Positions 48,639-57,408 of a stretch of 64,000 nt of DNA are shown piece by piece. The DNA is taken from the NCBI GenBank assembly GCA_947442105.1, contig CANEVH010000002.1, positions 34,979 through 98,978 on the forward strand, read 5' to 3'. The position numbers and the translations under genes are program-made. This stretch comes from Comamonadaceae bacterium. GTDB taxonomy: Bacteria > Pseudomonadota > Gammaproteobacteria > Burkholderiales > Burkholderiaceae_C. Positions within the stretch are counted from its first letter, which is position 1. Each line of letters begins with the position of its first letter. The notes under the pieces are model-generated. The model ran no database searches, was not told where the DNA came from, and saw only the letters and a program-made list of their open reading frames with translations.

Positions 48639-50486
48639 TTAGGGCTTGAGCGCCACCACCCGCAGCACCTCGTTGGCATAGGCTTCCAGCTTCTTGGCGC
48701 CCATGCCGCTGATGCCTTGCAAATCGTCCAGGGACTGCGGCGCGCGCTGGGCAATGGCCGCCAGCGTGGCGTCGTGAAAAATCACATACGCCGGTAAATT
48801 GTGTTCGCGCGCCACCTCGGCGCGCCAGGCTTTGAGTTCTACGTAGCGCTGCAAAGCCAGGCCGTCGAGCGCAATGGGCGCCTTCACGCTGCTGCGTGTG
48901 CCTAAAGTTTTCCCTTTCGGCGCCTTGGGCAGCGATACCGATTCACGCAAGCGCACCCGCATCTCACCCTTCAACACGGCACGCGACTGCTCGGTCAGCA
49001 CCAGGGTGTTGAAGGCTTGCACATCCACCATGACCGCGCCCATGGCCAGCAGTTGGCGCAGCACGCCGCGCAGTTGCAGCTCGCTCAAGGCCGCGCCCAC
49101 GCCAAAGGTGCTCAGGCGCTCGTGGCCGTGCTGGGCCACTTTGTCGGTCCTTTTGCCGCGCACAATGTCCATCAACTGGCCCGCGCCAAAGCTGATGCCG
49201 CTGAGCTTGTGGATGCGGTAAATGGTGGACAACAGCATTTGCGCCGCCTGCGTGCCGTCCCACACGGCGGGTGGGTGCAGGCAGTTGTCGCAGTTGCCGC
49301 AGGGCTGGCTGGCTTCGCCAAAGTAGGCCAGCAGACGGGTGCGCCGGCAGTCGATGGCCTCGGCCAAGCCCAGCAAGGCTTCGAGCTTGCCGCGCATGAG
49401 CTGCTTGAACTCTTCGTCGGCCGGTCCCTCGTCGATCATGCGGCGCTGGTTGACCACGTCGTTGAGCCCGTAGCACATCCAGGCGTCGGCGCTTAAGCCG
49501 TCGCGGCCGGCGCGGCCGGTTTCCTGGTAGTAGCCCTCGATGTTTTTGGGCATGTCCAAGTGGGCGACAAAGCGCACATCGGGCTTGTCGATGCCCATGC
49601 CAAAGGCAATTGTGGCCACCATCACCACGCCTTCTTCGCGCAAAAAGCGGTCCTGGTGGGTTTGGCGCAGTTTGCTGTCCAGCCCCGCGTGGTAGGGCAG
49701 CGCGTCGATGCCGGCTTCGCACAGGGTTTGGGCAATGTCCTCGACTTTTTTGCGCGACTGGCAGTAGACGATGCCTGCGTCGTCCGGGTGCTCGCGCTCG
49801 ATAAAGCGCAGCAGCTGCGCCGTGGCCTCGCGCTTTTCCACGATGGTGTAGCGGATATTGGGGCGGTCAAAACTGCTGACAAAAGCGCGCGCATCTTGCA
49901 GTTGCAGGCGCTCCAAAATGTCGGCGCGCGTCAGGTCGTCGGCTGTGGCGGTCAGCGCCATGCGCGGCACGCCGGCATAGCGCTCGTGCAGTACCGTCAG
50001 CGCCCGGTACTCGGGGCGGAAGTCGTGGCCCCATTGGCTCACGCAGTGTGCCTCGTCAATGGCAAACAGGCTGAGCCCGCCGCGCGCAAACAGCGCGTCT
50101 AGTTGCGCCAAAAAACGCGCGGTGGTCACCCGCTCGGGCGCGGCGTACAAAAGGGTGATGTCACCGCGCAGCAGGCGCTGCTCCACCTGGTAGGCCTCGT
50201 CCATCGAGAGCGTGGAGTTCAAAAACGCGGCACTGACGCCGGCCTCGTGCAGCGCGCCCACCTGGTCGTGCATGAGCGCAATCAGCGGCGAGATGACGAT
50301 GGTGACCCCATGGCCCGCGCGCTGGCGGGCGATTGCCGGAATCTGGTAGCACAGCGACTTGCCGCCGCCCGTGGGCATGAGCACCAGGGCGTCACCGCCG
50401 CCGCCTACATGCTCAATGATGGCTTGCTGGGGGCCGCGAAAGCGCTCGTAGCCAAAGATTTCTTGCAGGATGGGGGCGTAGGACAC
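48639..50486 (-). CDS. recQ: ATP-dependent DNA helicase RecQ
   Basis: 615 aa from GTG 50486 (a TTG at 50513 is an alternative; neither has a clear ribosome site). Superfamily 2 motifs: [11 protein letters not shown] (motif 0), [15 protein letters not shown] (I), [19 protein letters not shown] (II), ALTATAD (III), [15 protein letters not shown] and [12 protein letters not shown] (VI). Zinc cysteines are CxNCDNC, then a winged helix and a C-terminal HRDC domain (about residues 530-610). It unwinds DNA in the RecF pathway. Adjacent to comM on the same strand. Confidence 0.95.
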   Translation of the reverse strand: MSYAPILQEIFGYERFRGPQQAIIEHVGGGGDALVLMPTGGGKSLCYQIPAIARQRAGHGVTIVISPLIALMHDQVGALHEAGVSAAFLNSTLSMDEAYQVEQRLLRGDITLLYAAPERVTTARFLAQLDALFARGGLSLFAIDEAHCVSQWGHDFRPEYRALTVLHERYAGVPRMALTATADDLTRADILERLQLQDARAFVSSFDRPNIRYTIVEKREATAQLLRFIEREHPDDAGIVYCQSRKKVEDIAQTLCEAGIDALPYHAGLDSKLRQTHQDRFLREEGVVMVATIAFGMGIDKPDVRFVAHLDMPKNIEGYYQETGRAGRDGLSADAWMCYGLNDVVNQRRMIDEGPADEEFKQLMRGKLEALLGLAEAIDCRRTRLLAYFGEASQPCGNCDNCLHPPAVWDGTQAAQMLLSTIYRIHKLSGISFGAGQLMDIVRGKRTDKVAQHGHERLSTFGVGAALSELQLRGVLRQLLAMGAVMVDVQAFNTLVLTEQSRAVLKGEMRVRLRESVSLPKAPKGKTLGTRSSVKAPIALDGLALQRYVELKAWRAEVAREHNLPAYVIFHDATLAAIAQRAPQSLDDLQGISGMGAKKLEAYANEVLRVVALKP

Positions 50487-50567
50487 AGGGCGGGGGTTCG
50501 GGTGTGGCCGCAAAGAATGCGCCAGACGCCTATTGTCCCGCCTAAACGCGGAGTCTCTCGCCGGTGC

Positions 50568-52109
50568 TTAGGCGTTTTTCAAGGCCCGCCGGTATTGCAT
50601 CGCTTCGGCCACGTGGGCCAGGGCGGTGGACGGGGAGTCGGCCAGGTCGGCAATCGTGCGGGCAATTTTCAGCGTGCGGTGGGTGCCGCGTGCGGACCAA
50701 CCGAGCTGCGCCGCTGCGCTTTGCAAAAACTTGGCGGCAGTGGGCTCCAGGCGCGCGTGCAGGTCAATGTCGCCGCCGGTGAGCGCCTGGTTGGCCTTGC
50801 CCTGGCGTGCATTGGCGCGTGCATGGGCCTGGGTGCAGCGCGCCCGAATGCTTTGGGTGGACTCGCCTGCCGCAGCGCCCAGCAGTTCCTGCGCGGGCAG
50901 GGCCGGCACCTCCACATGCAGGTCGATGCGGTCCATCAAGGGTCCGCTGAGCTTGCCCTGGTAGCGGCTGACCTGGTCGGGCGTGCAGCGGCAGGCGCGG
51001 GTGGTGGCGCCCAAGTAGCCGCAGGGGCAGGGGTTCATGGCGGCAATGAGCTGAAAGCGCGCCGGAAACTCCGCCCGGCGCGCCGCGCGGGAAATGGTGA
51101 TGGTGCCGGTCTCCAAGGGTTCACGCAGCGCCTCTAAGGCGTGGCGGGGAAACTCGGGCAACTCGTCCAAAAACAGCACGCCGTGGTGGGCCAGTGAGAT
51201 TTCGCCAGGGCGCGGTGGCGAGCCGCCGCCCACCAGCGCTACCGCGCTGGCCGAATGGTGCGGGCTGCAAGTGGGACGCTGGCCCCAGCGCCGGATGTCA
51301 AAGCGCCCGCTCAGGCTGCCAATGGCCGCACTTTGCAGCGCCTCATCGGTCGCCATGGGTGGCAGCAGCCCGGCAAATCGCTGGGCCAGCATGGACTTGC
51401 CCGCGCCCGGCGGTCCCACCAACAACACACTGTGGCCCCCGGCGGCGGCGATTTCCAGCGCGCGCTTGGCGCCAATCTGGCCCTTGACATCTGCCAGGTC
51501 GGCCAGTGCGCTGCCTTCTTGCGCCGGGGCAGGGCAGACGCGCGCCCAGCCCTCGCCATCCATTCCATCCGGCTCAGGCACCAGTGCGCCGTCCGGCACA
51601 AACTGGCGCACCACGTCAAGCAGGTGTGCCGCGCGATAGACCTGGGCGCCGGGCACCAGCGCTGCTTCTTCGGCGCTGCCGGGGGGAAGCACCAAGCGGG
51701 TGTTGACCTGGGCGGTGTGCAGCGCCAGCGCCATGGCCAAGGCGCCGCGCACCGGACGCAAAGCGCCTGAGAGCGACAGCTCCCCGGCAAATTCATAGTC
51801 GGCCAGGCGCGCGCCGTCGATTTGCCCGCTGGCCGCCAGAATACCCAGAGCAATGGGCAGGTCCAGGCGCCCCGAGTCTTTGGGCAGGTCGGCGGGCGCC
51901 AGATTCACTGTGATGCGTTTGTTGTGCGGAAACTCCAGCCCCGCGTTTTGAATGGCGCAGCGCACCCGCTCGCGCGCCTCTTTCACCTCCACGTCGGCCA
52001 GGCCCACCAGCGTAAAGCTGGGCAAGCCGTTGGCCATGTGGACTTCGACAGTGACTTGCAAGGCATCTAGCCCGAGCAAGACGCGGCTTTGAACCAAAGA
52101 CAGACCCAT
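50568..52109 (-). CDS. comM: YifB/ComM family magnesium-chelatase-like AAA+ ATPase
   Basis: 513 aa. N-terminal Lon-protease-like ChlI domain (MGLSLVQSRVLLGL..., residues 1-170), then AAA+ core with Walker A GPPGAGKS (about 225) and Walker B LFLDELPEF, and the C-terminal Mg_chelatase_C with AxxYRR. ComM is a hexameric branch-migration helicase used in natural transformation. A GGGAG precedes ATG 52109. Upstream lies a LexA-type box at 52178-52193. Confidence 0.94.
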   Translation of the reverse strand: MGLSLVQSRVLLGLDALQVTVEVHMANGLPSFTLVGLADVEVKEARERVRCAIQNAGLEFPHNKRITVNLAPADLPKDSGRLDLPIALGILAASGQIDGARLADYEFAGELSLSGALRPVRGALAMALALHTAQVNTRLVLPPGSAEEAALVPGAQVYRAAHLLDVVRQFVPDGALVPEPDGMDGEGWARVCPAPAQEGSALADLADVKGQIGAKRALEIAAAGGHSVLLVGPPGAGKSMLAQRFAGLLPPMATDEALQSAAIGSLSGRFDIRRWGQRPTCSPHHSASAVALVGGGSPPRPGEISLAHHGVLFLDELPEFPRHALEALREPLETGTITISRAARRAEFPARFQLIAAMNPCPCGYLGATTRACRCTPDQVSRYQGKLSGPLMDRIDLHVEVPALPAQELLGAAAGESTQSIRARCTQAHARANARQGKANQALTGGDIDLHARLEPTAAKFLQSAAAQLGWSARGTHRTLKIARTIADLADSPSTALAHVAEAMQYRRALKNA

Positions 52110-52159
52110 GATGAACTCCCTGAAACGGTGCGTATGCAGATATTCCAACGGCCGTAAAC

Positions 52160-52174
52160 GCACTATTTAAGTGC
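52160..52174 (+). promoter_or_regulatory. NtrC-type binding site upstream of glnK
   Basis: GCACT (52160-52164), spacer ATTTA, AGTGC (52170-52174). Arms, arm length and 5-nt spacing follow the NtrC pattern GCACY-N5-RGTGC, and it sits about 105 bp before a sigma-54 promoter, the usual enhancer distance. Confidence 0.65.
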
Positions 52175-52177
52175 AAA

Positions 52178-52193
52178 CTGTATTTATATACAG
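52178..52193. promoter_or_regulatory. LexA-type SOS box
   Basis: CTGTATTTATATACAG is CTGT-N8-ACAG with 15 of 16 positions equal to the E. coli consensus. It lies 69 bp upstream of comM (minus strand) and 175 bp upstream of glnK. The AT core could overlap the comM -10 region. Confidence 0.65.
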
Positions 52194-52264
52194 CAACGAT
52201 AACTGAATTTGCGCGTGTTGAAAAGGCCTTGCCGCGGGTGATGCAGGAATTTTTTGCAAGTACT

Positions 52265-52280
52265 TGGCACGGCTTCTGCT
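52265..52280 (+). promoter_or_regulatory. Sigma-54 promoter of glnK-amtB
   Basis: TGGCAC (52265-52270) and CTGCT (52276-52280) place GG and GC exactly 10 nt apart, as required for -24/-12 promoters (TGGCAC-N5-TTGCW; one mismatch). It leaves a leader of about 75 nt before the glnK ATG. Confidence 0.75.
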
Positions 52281-52358
52281 TCAACAGCTTATCTCCCGTT
52301 CCTGCGGAGAGGCAGCGCAGTCATCCGGCGTGCCTGCAAACCACTCTTTTGAAGCTGA

Positions 52359-52706
<348 letters not shown>

Positions 52707-52727
52707 AGCCGGCACAGAAAGGAACTC

Positions 52728-54254
52728 ATGATGAAAAAACTACTTCTTTCCCTCGCGCTGGGTCTGGGACTACTAGGCGCTGGCTCTTTTGCGTTGGCAC
52801 AGACTGCCGCGCCTACCGCTGTTGCTTCAGAAGCCAAAGCGGAGGCGCCGCCCGCCGCCGCCGCGCCCGCCGCTGCTGTGGCCGCTGCACCGGCAGCTGA
52901 CGCGCCCGCTCCGGTGGCTGTGCCCAACAAGGGCGACACCGCCTGGATGATGGTCGCGACGCTTTTGGTGGTCTTGATGACAGTGCCCGGCCTGGCCTTG
53001 TTCTACGGCGGCTTGGTGCGCAGCAAGAACATGCTGTCGGTGCTCATGCAGGTTATGGTCACCTTCTCGATGATCGTGGTGCTGTGGTTTATCTATGGCT
53101 ACAGCCTGGCGTTCACCGAGGGTGGGCCCTTCTTTGGCGGCTGGGACCGCTTGTTCATGAAGGGAGTGTGGGACAACGCGGCGGGCACCTTTGCCAATGC
53201 GGCCACCTTCAGCAAGGGCGTGGTCATTCCTGAGATCGTGTTTGCCGCGTTCCAGGCGACTTTTGCCGGCATTACCTGCGCCCTGATCGTCGGCGCCTTT
53301 GCTGAGCGCATGAAGTTCTCCGCAGTGCTCGCGTTTATGGTGCTGTGGTTTACCTTTAGCTACGCGCCCATCGCTCACATGGTGTGGTTCTGGATGGGGC
53401 CTGACGCCTACACCGGCAAAGAGGTGGTGGAAGCCATGAACGCGAAAGCCGGTTACCTGTGGCAGTCGGGCGCGCTGGACTTTGCCGGCGGCACCGTGGT
53501 GCACATCAACGCAGCGGTGGCTGGCCTGGTGGGCGCCTACATGGTGGGCAAGCGCATTGGCTACGGCAAGGAATCCATGGCCCCGCACAGCCTGACCCTG
53601 ACCATGGTGGGCGCATCCCTGCTGTGGGTGGGCTGGTTTGGCTTCAACGCCGGTTCCGCCTTGGAGGCCAATGGTTTTGCTGCCCTGGCATTTATCAACA
53701 CCTTTGGTGCGACGGCGGCTGCCGTGCTGGCGTGGTGCGTGGGTGAGACGCTGATGCGTGGCAAGGCTTCCATGTTGGGCGCAGCATCGGGCGCGGTAGC
53801 GGGCTTGGTGGCCATTACCCCGGCTTGCGGCAACGTAGGCATAGGCGGCGCGCTGGTGATTGGCTTCTTGTCGGGCTTTGCCGGCCTGTGGGGCGTGAAC
53901 GGTTTGAAGAAGCTGCTGGGCGCGGACGACACGCTGGACGTGTTTGGCGTGCACGGTGTGTGCGGCATCTTGGGTGCCATCTTGACCGGCGTGTTCAACT
54001 CGCCCGCCCTGGGTGGACCTGGCTATGTGGCCGACTGGACGACCGCCACGATGGTAACGGCTGCGGACTACTCCATCGCCGCACAAGTTTGGATCCAAAC
54101 AAAAGCGGTGTTGACCACCGTGGTCTGGTCCGGCGTGGTGTCTATCGTGGCCTTCAAGCTGGTTGACATGGTGATCGGACTGCGCGTGAGCGAAGAAGAC
54201 GAGCGTGAAGGACTGGACATCAGTTCGCACGGCGAGACGGCTTACAACCGCTAA
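52728..54254 (+). CDS. amtB: Ammonium transporter
   Basis: 508 aa. A signal peptide (MMKKLLLSLALGLGLLGAGS) and an Ala/Pro-rich linker to about residue 68 precede the Amt core of 11 helices. DTAWMMVATLLVVLMTVPGLALFYGG, DFAGGTVVHINAAVAG (first pore His) and FGVHGVCGILGAI (second pore His) are intact. The long Ala-rich linker is typical of Burkholderiales. Cotranscribed with glnK. Confidence 0.96.
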   Translation: MMKKLLLSLALGLGLLGAGSFALAQTAAPTAVASEAKAEAPPAAAAPAAAVAAAPAADAPAPVAVPNKGDTAWMMVATLLVVLMTVPGLALFYGGLVRSKNMLSVLMQVMVTFSMIVVLWFIYGYSLAFTEGGPFFGGWDRLFMKGVWDNAAGTFANAATFSKGVVIPEIVFAAFQATFAGITCALIVGAFAERMKFSAVLAFMVLWFTFSYAPIAHMVWFWMGPDAYTGKEVVEAMNAKAGYLWQSGALDFAGGTVVHINAAVAGLVGAYMVGKRIGYGKESMAPHSLTLTMVGASLLWVGWFGFNAGSALEANGFAALAFINTFGATAAAVLAWCVGETLMRGKASMLGAASGAVAGLVAITPACGNVGIGGALVIGFLSGFAGLWGVNGLKKLLGADDTLDVFGVHGVCGILGAILTGVFNSPALGGPGYVADWTTATMVTAADYSIAAQVWIQTKAVLTTVVWSGVVSIVAFKLVDMVIGLRVSEEDEREGLDISSHGETAYNR

Positions 54255-54289
54255 AAGCGTCACGGGGCTCGGGGGCAACCCCGACCTGC

Positions 54290-54330
54290 CGCCCGGCAAG
54301 ACTTCGGTTTTGCCGGGCGTTTTCGTTTTT
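54290..54330 (+). terminator. Rho-independent terminator of glnK-amtB
   Basis: CGCCCGGCAA (54290-54299) and TTGCCGGGCG (54310-54319) form a perfect 10-bp stem, followed by TTTTCGTTTTT to 54330, 36 nt after the amtB stop. Confidence 0.85.
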
Positions 54331-54395
54331 GGGACACCCGCTTGCGCGCCACAATGCGGCATCGATTTCCACCCGCTGATCCGAAGGCATAGACC

Positions 54396-55325
54396 ATGAT
54401 CCAACACCCCGCTTGGCAAACGCTGCATCCCACGCCCTACGAGCTTGGCGAGTCCCCCTTTTGGCATCCGCAGGAGCAACTGCTCTATTGGGTGGATATT
54501 CCGGGCAAAAAAATCCTGCGCGCGCAAGCGGACGGCGGCGCGCTCCAAGTGTGGAACATGCCCAGCGAGCCGGGTTGTATTGCGCCCGCAGCCAGCGGCG
54601 GCCTGGTGATTGCGCTGCGCCACGGTGTGTTCAGTGCGCGCACTTGGGGCGGGGCGCTGGAACCCGTTGCCGTGTTGCCCTACGACCCGGCTACGGTACG
54701 CGCCAACGACGGCAAATGCGACGCGCTGGGGCGTTTTTGGGTGGGCACGATTGACGAGCCCAAGGCCAGCCGCGCCGCTGCCTTGTTCAGCATAGACGCA
54801 CGCCAGAGCGGCCAGGCCGTGGTGCAGCGCCAAGCGGGCGATGCGCTCACCGGCAACGGCTTGGCCTGGGCGCCCGACGACCGTACTGTGTATTGGGCTG
54901 ATACGCCCCACCACATCGTCCATGCCTGGGACTACGCGCTGGCTTCTAACGCACTGAGCGCCCATCGCACGTTTTTGCAATTTGCCCCCAAACCTGTAGG
55001 CTGGACCTTTGAAGACGCCAGTTACCAAGGCCGCCCCGACGGCGCGGCGGTCGATGTTATGGGCAACTATTGGGTGGCCATGTTTGAGGGCGGGCGCATT
55101 TGCCAATTTGCCCCGGACGGTGCACTGCTGGCGCAGTACGCCACACCGGCGCAATGCCCCACCATGCCGTGTTTCGGTGGCCCGGACATGCAAACCCTGT
55201 TCGTTACCACCGCCCGCCATGGACGCAGCGCGGGCGAGTTGGCGCATTTCCCTGAATCAGGTTGCGTGTTTTCCACGCGCGTGTCAGTGCCCGGTTTGGC
55301 GGTGAACTTTTACGCAGCCGCCTGA
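54396..55325 (+). CDS. SMP-30/gluconolactonase/LRE family protein
   Basis: 309 aa six-bladed propeller. ELGESPFWHPQEQLLYWVDIPGKKI, NDGKCDALGRFWVGTID and GNGLAWAPDDRTVYWADT contain the Glu, Asn and Asp that bind the divalent metal; GPDMQTLFVTTAR closes the fold. Family members hydrolyse aldonolactones such as L-arabinono- or gluconolactone. No sugar dehydrogenase is adjacent, so the substrate is open. Confidence 0.9.
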   Translation: MIQHPAWQTLHPTPYELGESPFWHPQEQLLYWVDIPGKKILRAQADGGALQVWNMPSEPGCIAPAASGGLVIALRHGVFSARTWGGALEPVAVLPYDPATVRANDGKCDALGRFWVGTIDEPKASRAAALFSIDARQSGQAVVQRQAGDALTGNGLAWAPDDRTVYWADTPHHIVHAWDYALASNALSAHRTFLQFAPKPVGWTFEDASYQGRPDGAAVDVMGNYWVAMFEGGRICQFAPDGALLAQYATPAQCPTMPCFGGPDMQTLFVTTARHGRSAGELAHFPESGCVFSTRVSVPGLAVNFYAAA

Positions 55326-55428
55326 ACGGGCGCCGGTGCAAACCCGCCCTGCGCCAAGCCGCCCCCAGGGTTCAACACCGCGCCGCTGCATTGCCGGGGC
55401 GCGCTTCGCCGCCGTGGCCACCCCCGCG

Positions 55429-55977
55429 TTAGCCAAGGCGCTGGCGTGCTTCTTCCAGTGCCTGTGGGGTGTCCACGTCATGCACGCAACCGGCGTCTTG
55501 CACCGCCAGCAAGTGGGCGCCGTAGTGCTGTACCACCGCACGCGCGCCGCTGTCACCGGTTAATGCCAGCAGCTCTGGGCGGCAACTGGCTGCAAAGCCC
55601 ACCGGATGGCCTCGCTCGCCCTGCCAGATGGGCACCACGACCGTGTGCGCTTGCAGCGCCTTTGCCACTTGCAGCAGCGTGTCCGGCTGGACCAGCGGCA
55701 GATCGGCCGGCAGCACCAGCCAAGCCGTGGCGTGGCGCGTAGCGGCCACACCGCAGGCAATGCTGTCGCCCATGCCGGGCAGTGCCAGGTGGGCCGTGTG
55801 GCTGCGCTCCACCACGTGCCATGGCAGGCCACTGGCCTGCGCGGCCGCCAGCGTCCAGTCGCGCACCCGGCGCCCGTGCAACAAGGCGTCTAGCTTGTCC
55901 TGGCCGCCGCTGGCCGCGCGAAAGCGCGCGCTGCGGCCCGCAGCTAGAAGGAGAACAGTGGGTGGGGATGCAGACAT
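55429..55977 (-). CDS. MobA/MocA-like nucleotidyltransferase
   Basis: 182 aa. TVLLLAAGRSARFR is the NTP-binding start, QDKLDALLHGRRVRDWTL the conserved Lys region, WLVLPADLPLVQPDTL the metal-binding Asp, and DAGCVHDVDTPQAL the end of the domain. MocA attaches CMP to molybdopterin for CO dehydrogenase/xanthine dehydrogenase-type enzymes, which fits coxL at the left end of the window, but the link is inferred. The upstream in-frame extension translates a low-complexity repeat and is not used. Confidence 0.85.
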   Translation of the reverse strand: MSASPPTVLLLAAGRSARFRAASGGQDKLDALLHGRRVRDWTLAAAQASGLPWHVVERSHTAHLALPGMGDSIACGVAATRHATAWLVLPADLPLVQPDTLLQVAKALQAHTVVVPIWQGERGHPVGFAASCRPELLALTGDSGARAVVQHYGAHLLAVQDAGCVHDVDTPQALEEARQRLG

Positions 55978-56062
55978 GGAATGCGCTTGGCTCACTAAGT
56001 GGCTTGATTGTCGACCCAGTTGCCGTGCGCTATTCGATGCTGCATAGGTGATGCGCACTGTC

Positions 56063-56143
56063 ATTGCCATTGCCACTGCCTTCGCCCTCGCCCTCGCCTT
56101 CGCCCTTGCCCTTGCCCTTGCCCTTGCCACCGCCACCGCCACC
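56063..56143. repeat. Hexanucleotide repeat tract NNNGCC
   Basis: Thirteen successive 6-bp units ending GCC, including four perfect CTTGCC units at 56105-56128 and two ACCGCC units, in the 234-bp gap between the divergent nucleotidyltransferase and glcE genes. One strand would read as alternating Ala and hydrophobic residues, the other as Ala/Arg-rich. Confidence 0.8.
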
Positions 56144-56211
56144 ATTTTTTTGACTGTGCGGCGTTCAAAAAATTCACTGTCAAGCCCGCTGCGGGCATTT
56201 AGCATCCACGT

Positions 56212-57393
56212 ATGCCCATTCATTCACTCGCGCTCGCCGAACTCACCGACCGTATCCGCCAGGCGCGCAGTGCGCCCATCCCCGAAGACCGGCTGCTGCG
56301 AGTGCGCGGTGGCGGTAGCAAAGACTTTTATGGCACCGCTTTGCGCGGCCAGCCGCTTTCAACCCAAGGCCTGCAAGGCATCGTGAGCTATGAGCCCACC
56401 GAGCTGGTGGTAACGGTGCAAGCCGGTACGCCGCTGGCCGAGCTAGAAGCCGCCTTGCTGGAAAAAAACCAATGCCTGCCCTTTGAGCCGCCGCACTTTG
56501 GTCCGGCGGGTGCAAGCACCGTGGGCGGCATGGCGGCGGCGGCTTTAAGTGGCCCGTCACGGGCCAGTGTGGGGGCGGTCAAAGACTATGTACTGGGCGC
56601 GCGGTTTATCAACGGCAAAGGTGAGCACCTGACCTTCGGGGGCCAGGTGATGAAGAACGTGGCTGGTTATGACGTGAGCCGCCTGCTGGCTGGTAGCTGG
56701 GGCACGCTGGGGGTGATCACCGAGGTCTCGCTCAAGGTGCTGGCGTTTGCGCCCAGTGAGGCCACGCTGGCCTGCGCGTTGCCGCAGGACGCGGCCTTGG
56801 CCCTGCTGCACCGGTGGGGTGGCCAGCCTTTGCCCCTGAACGCGAGTTGCTGGGTGCACGACCCGCTTGAGGGCGGCGAAGGCGGCGACACACTGTTTGT
56901 GCGACTGCGCGGCGCACTCGCTGCGGTGCAGGCGGCGCTGCCGCGCATGCGTGCCGAGGTGCTGGCCCAAGGCGGCGAGGCCGAAGTCATGGACAACACC
57001 CAGGCCAGCGCCGATTGGGCCGCAGCGCGCGACCAGCGCCTGCCGTTTTTCAACGCGCCGCCTGCGCCTGATTTGTGTTTGTGGCGCCTGTCGGTGGCGC
57101 AGACCGCGCCGGTGCTGGCCCTGCCCTACGCGCAGTGCATTGAATGGCACGGTGGCCAGCGCTGGCTGTGGGCGCCGGCCTCCGTAGCGCACAAGCTGCA
57201 CGCGCTGGCGCAGGGTGCTGGCGGCCACGCCACCTTGTTTCGCCGCCCGGCCGGCGCCTTGGCCAACGTGGACGCTGGTGCGCCGGTGTTTGCCCCGCAA
57301 GACGCCACGCAAGCCCGCATCCAGAGCGCTTTGCAACTGCAATTTGACCCCGACGGCGTGTTCAACACCCACCGCCCGCACTCCGTGGCTTAA
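56212..57393 (+). CDS. glcE: Glycolate oxidase FAD-binding subunit GlcE
   Basis: 393 aa, FAD-binding PCMH type. EDRLLRVRGGGSKDFYG opens the domain, PPHFGPAGASTVGGMAAAALSGPSRASVG and GGQVMKNVAGYDVSRLLAGSWGTLGVITE are diagnostic of GlcE. It acts with GlcD and GlcF to oxidise glycolate to glyoxylate at the membrane. It precedes glcF by 15 nt; glcD is not immediately upstream, where a nucleotidyltransferase lies instead. Confidence 0.93.
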   Translation: MPIHSLALAELTDRIRQARSAPIPEDRLLRVRGGGSKDFYGTALRGQPLSTQGLQGIVSYEPTELVVTVQAGTPLAELEAALLEKNQCLPFEPPHFGPAGASTVGGMAAAALSGPSRASVGAVKDYVLGARFINGKGEHLTFGGQVMKNVAGYDVSRLLAGSWGTLGVITEVSLKVLAFAPSEATLACALPQDAALALLHRWGGQPLPLNASCWVHDPLEGGEGGDTLFVRLRGALAAVQAALPRMRAEVLAQGGEAEVMDNTQASADWAAARDQRLPFFNAPPAPDLCLWRLSVAQTAPVLALPYAQCIEWHGGQRWLWAPASVAHKLHALAQGAGGHATLFRRPAGALANVDAGAPVFAPQDATQARIQSALQLQFDPDGVFNTHRPHSVA

Positions 57394-57408
57394 GCCCCCT
57401 CACCCGCC

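Noticed and set aside
52827..55247. Very long open frame (about 800 codons) on the minus strand antisense to amtB and the SMP-30 gene
   Set aside because: His- and Gly-rich, low-complexity translation with no family resemblance; typical antisense shadow of GC-rich genes. The plus-strand genes are well conserved.
56048..56386. Frame encoding an alternating Ala-hydrophobic peptide from GTG 56048
   Set aside because: The apparent hydrophobic helix is only the translation of the hexanucleotide tract, and the frame runs into glcE out of register.
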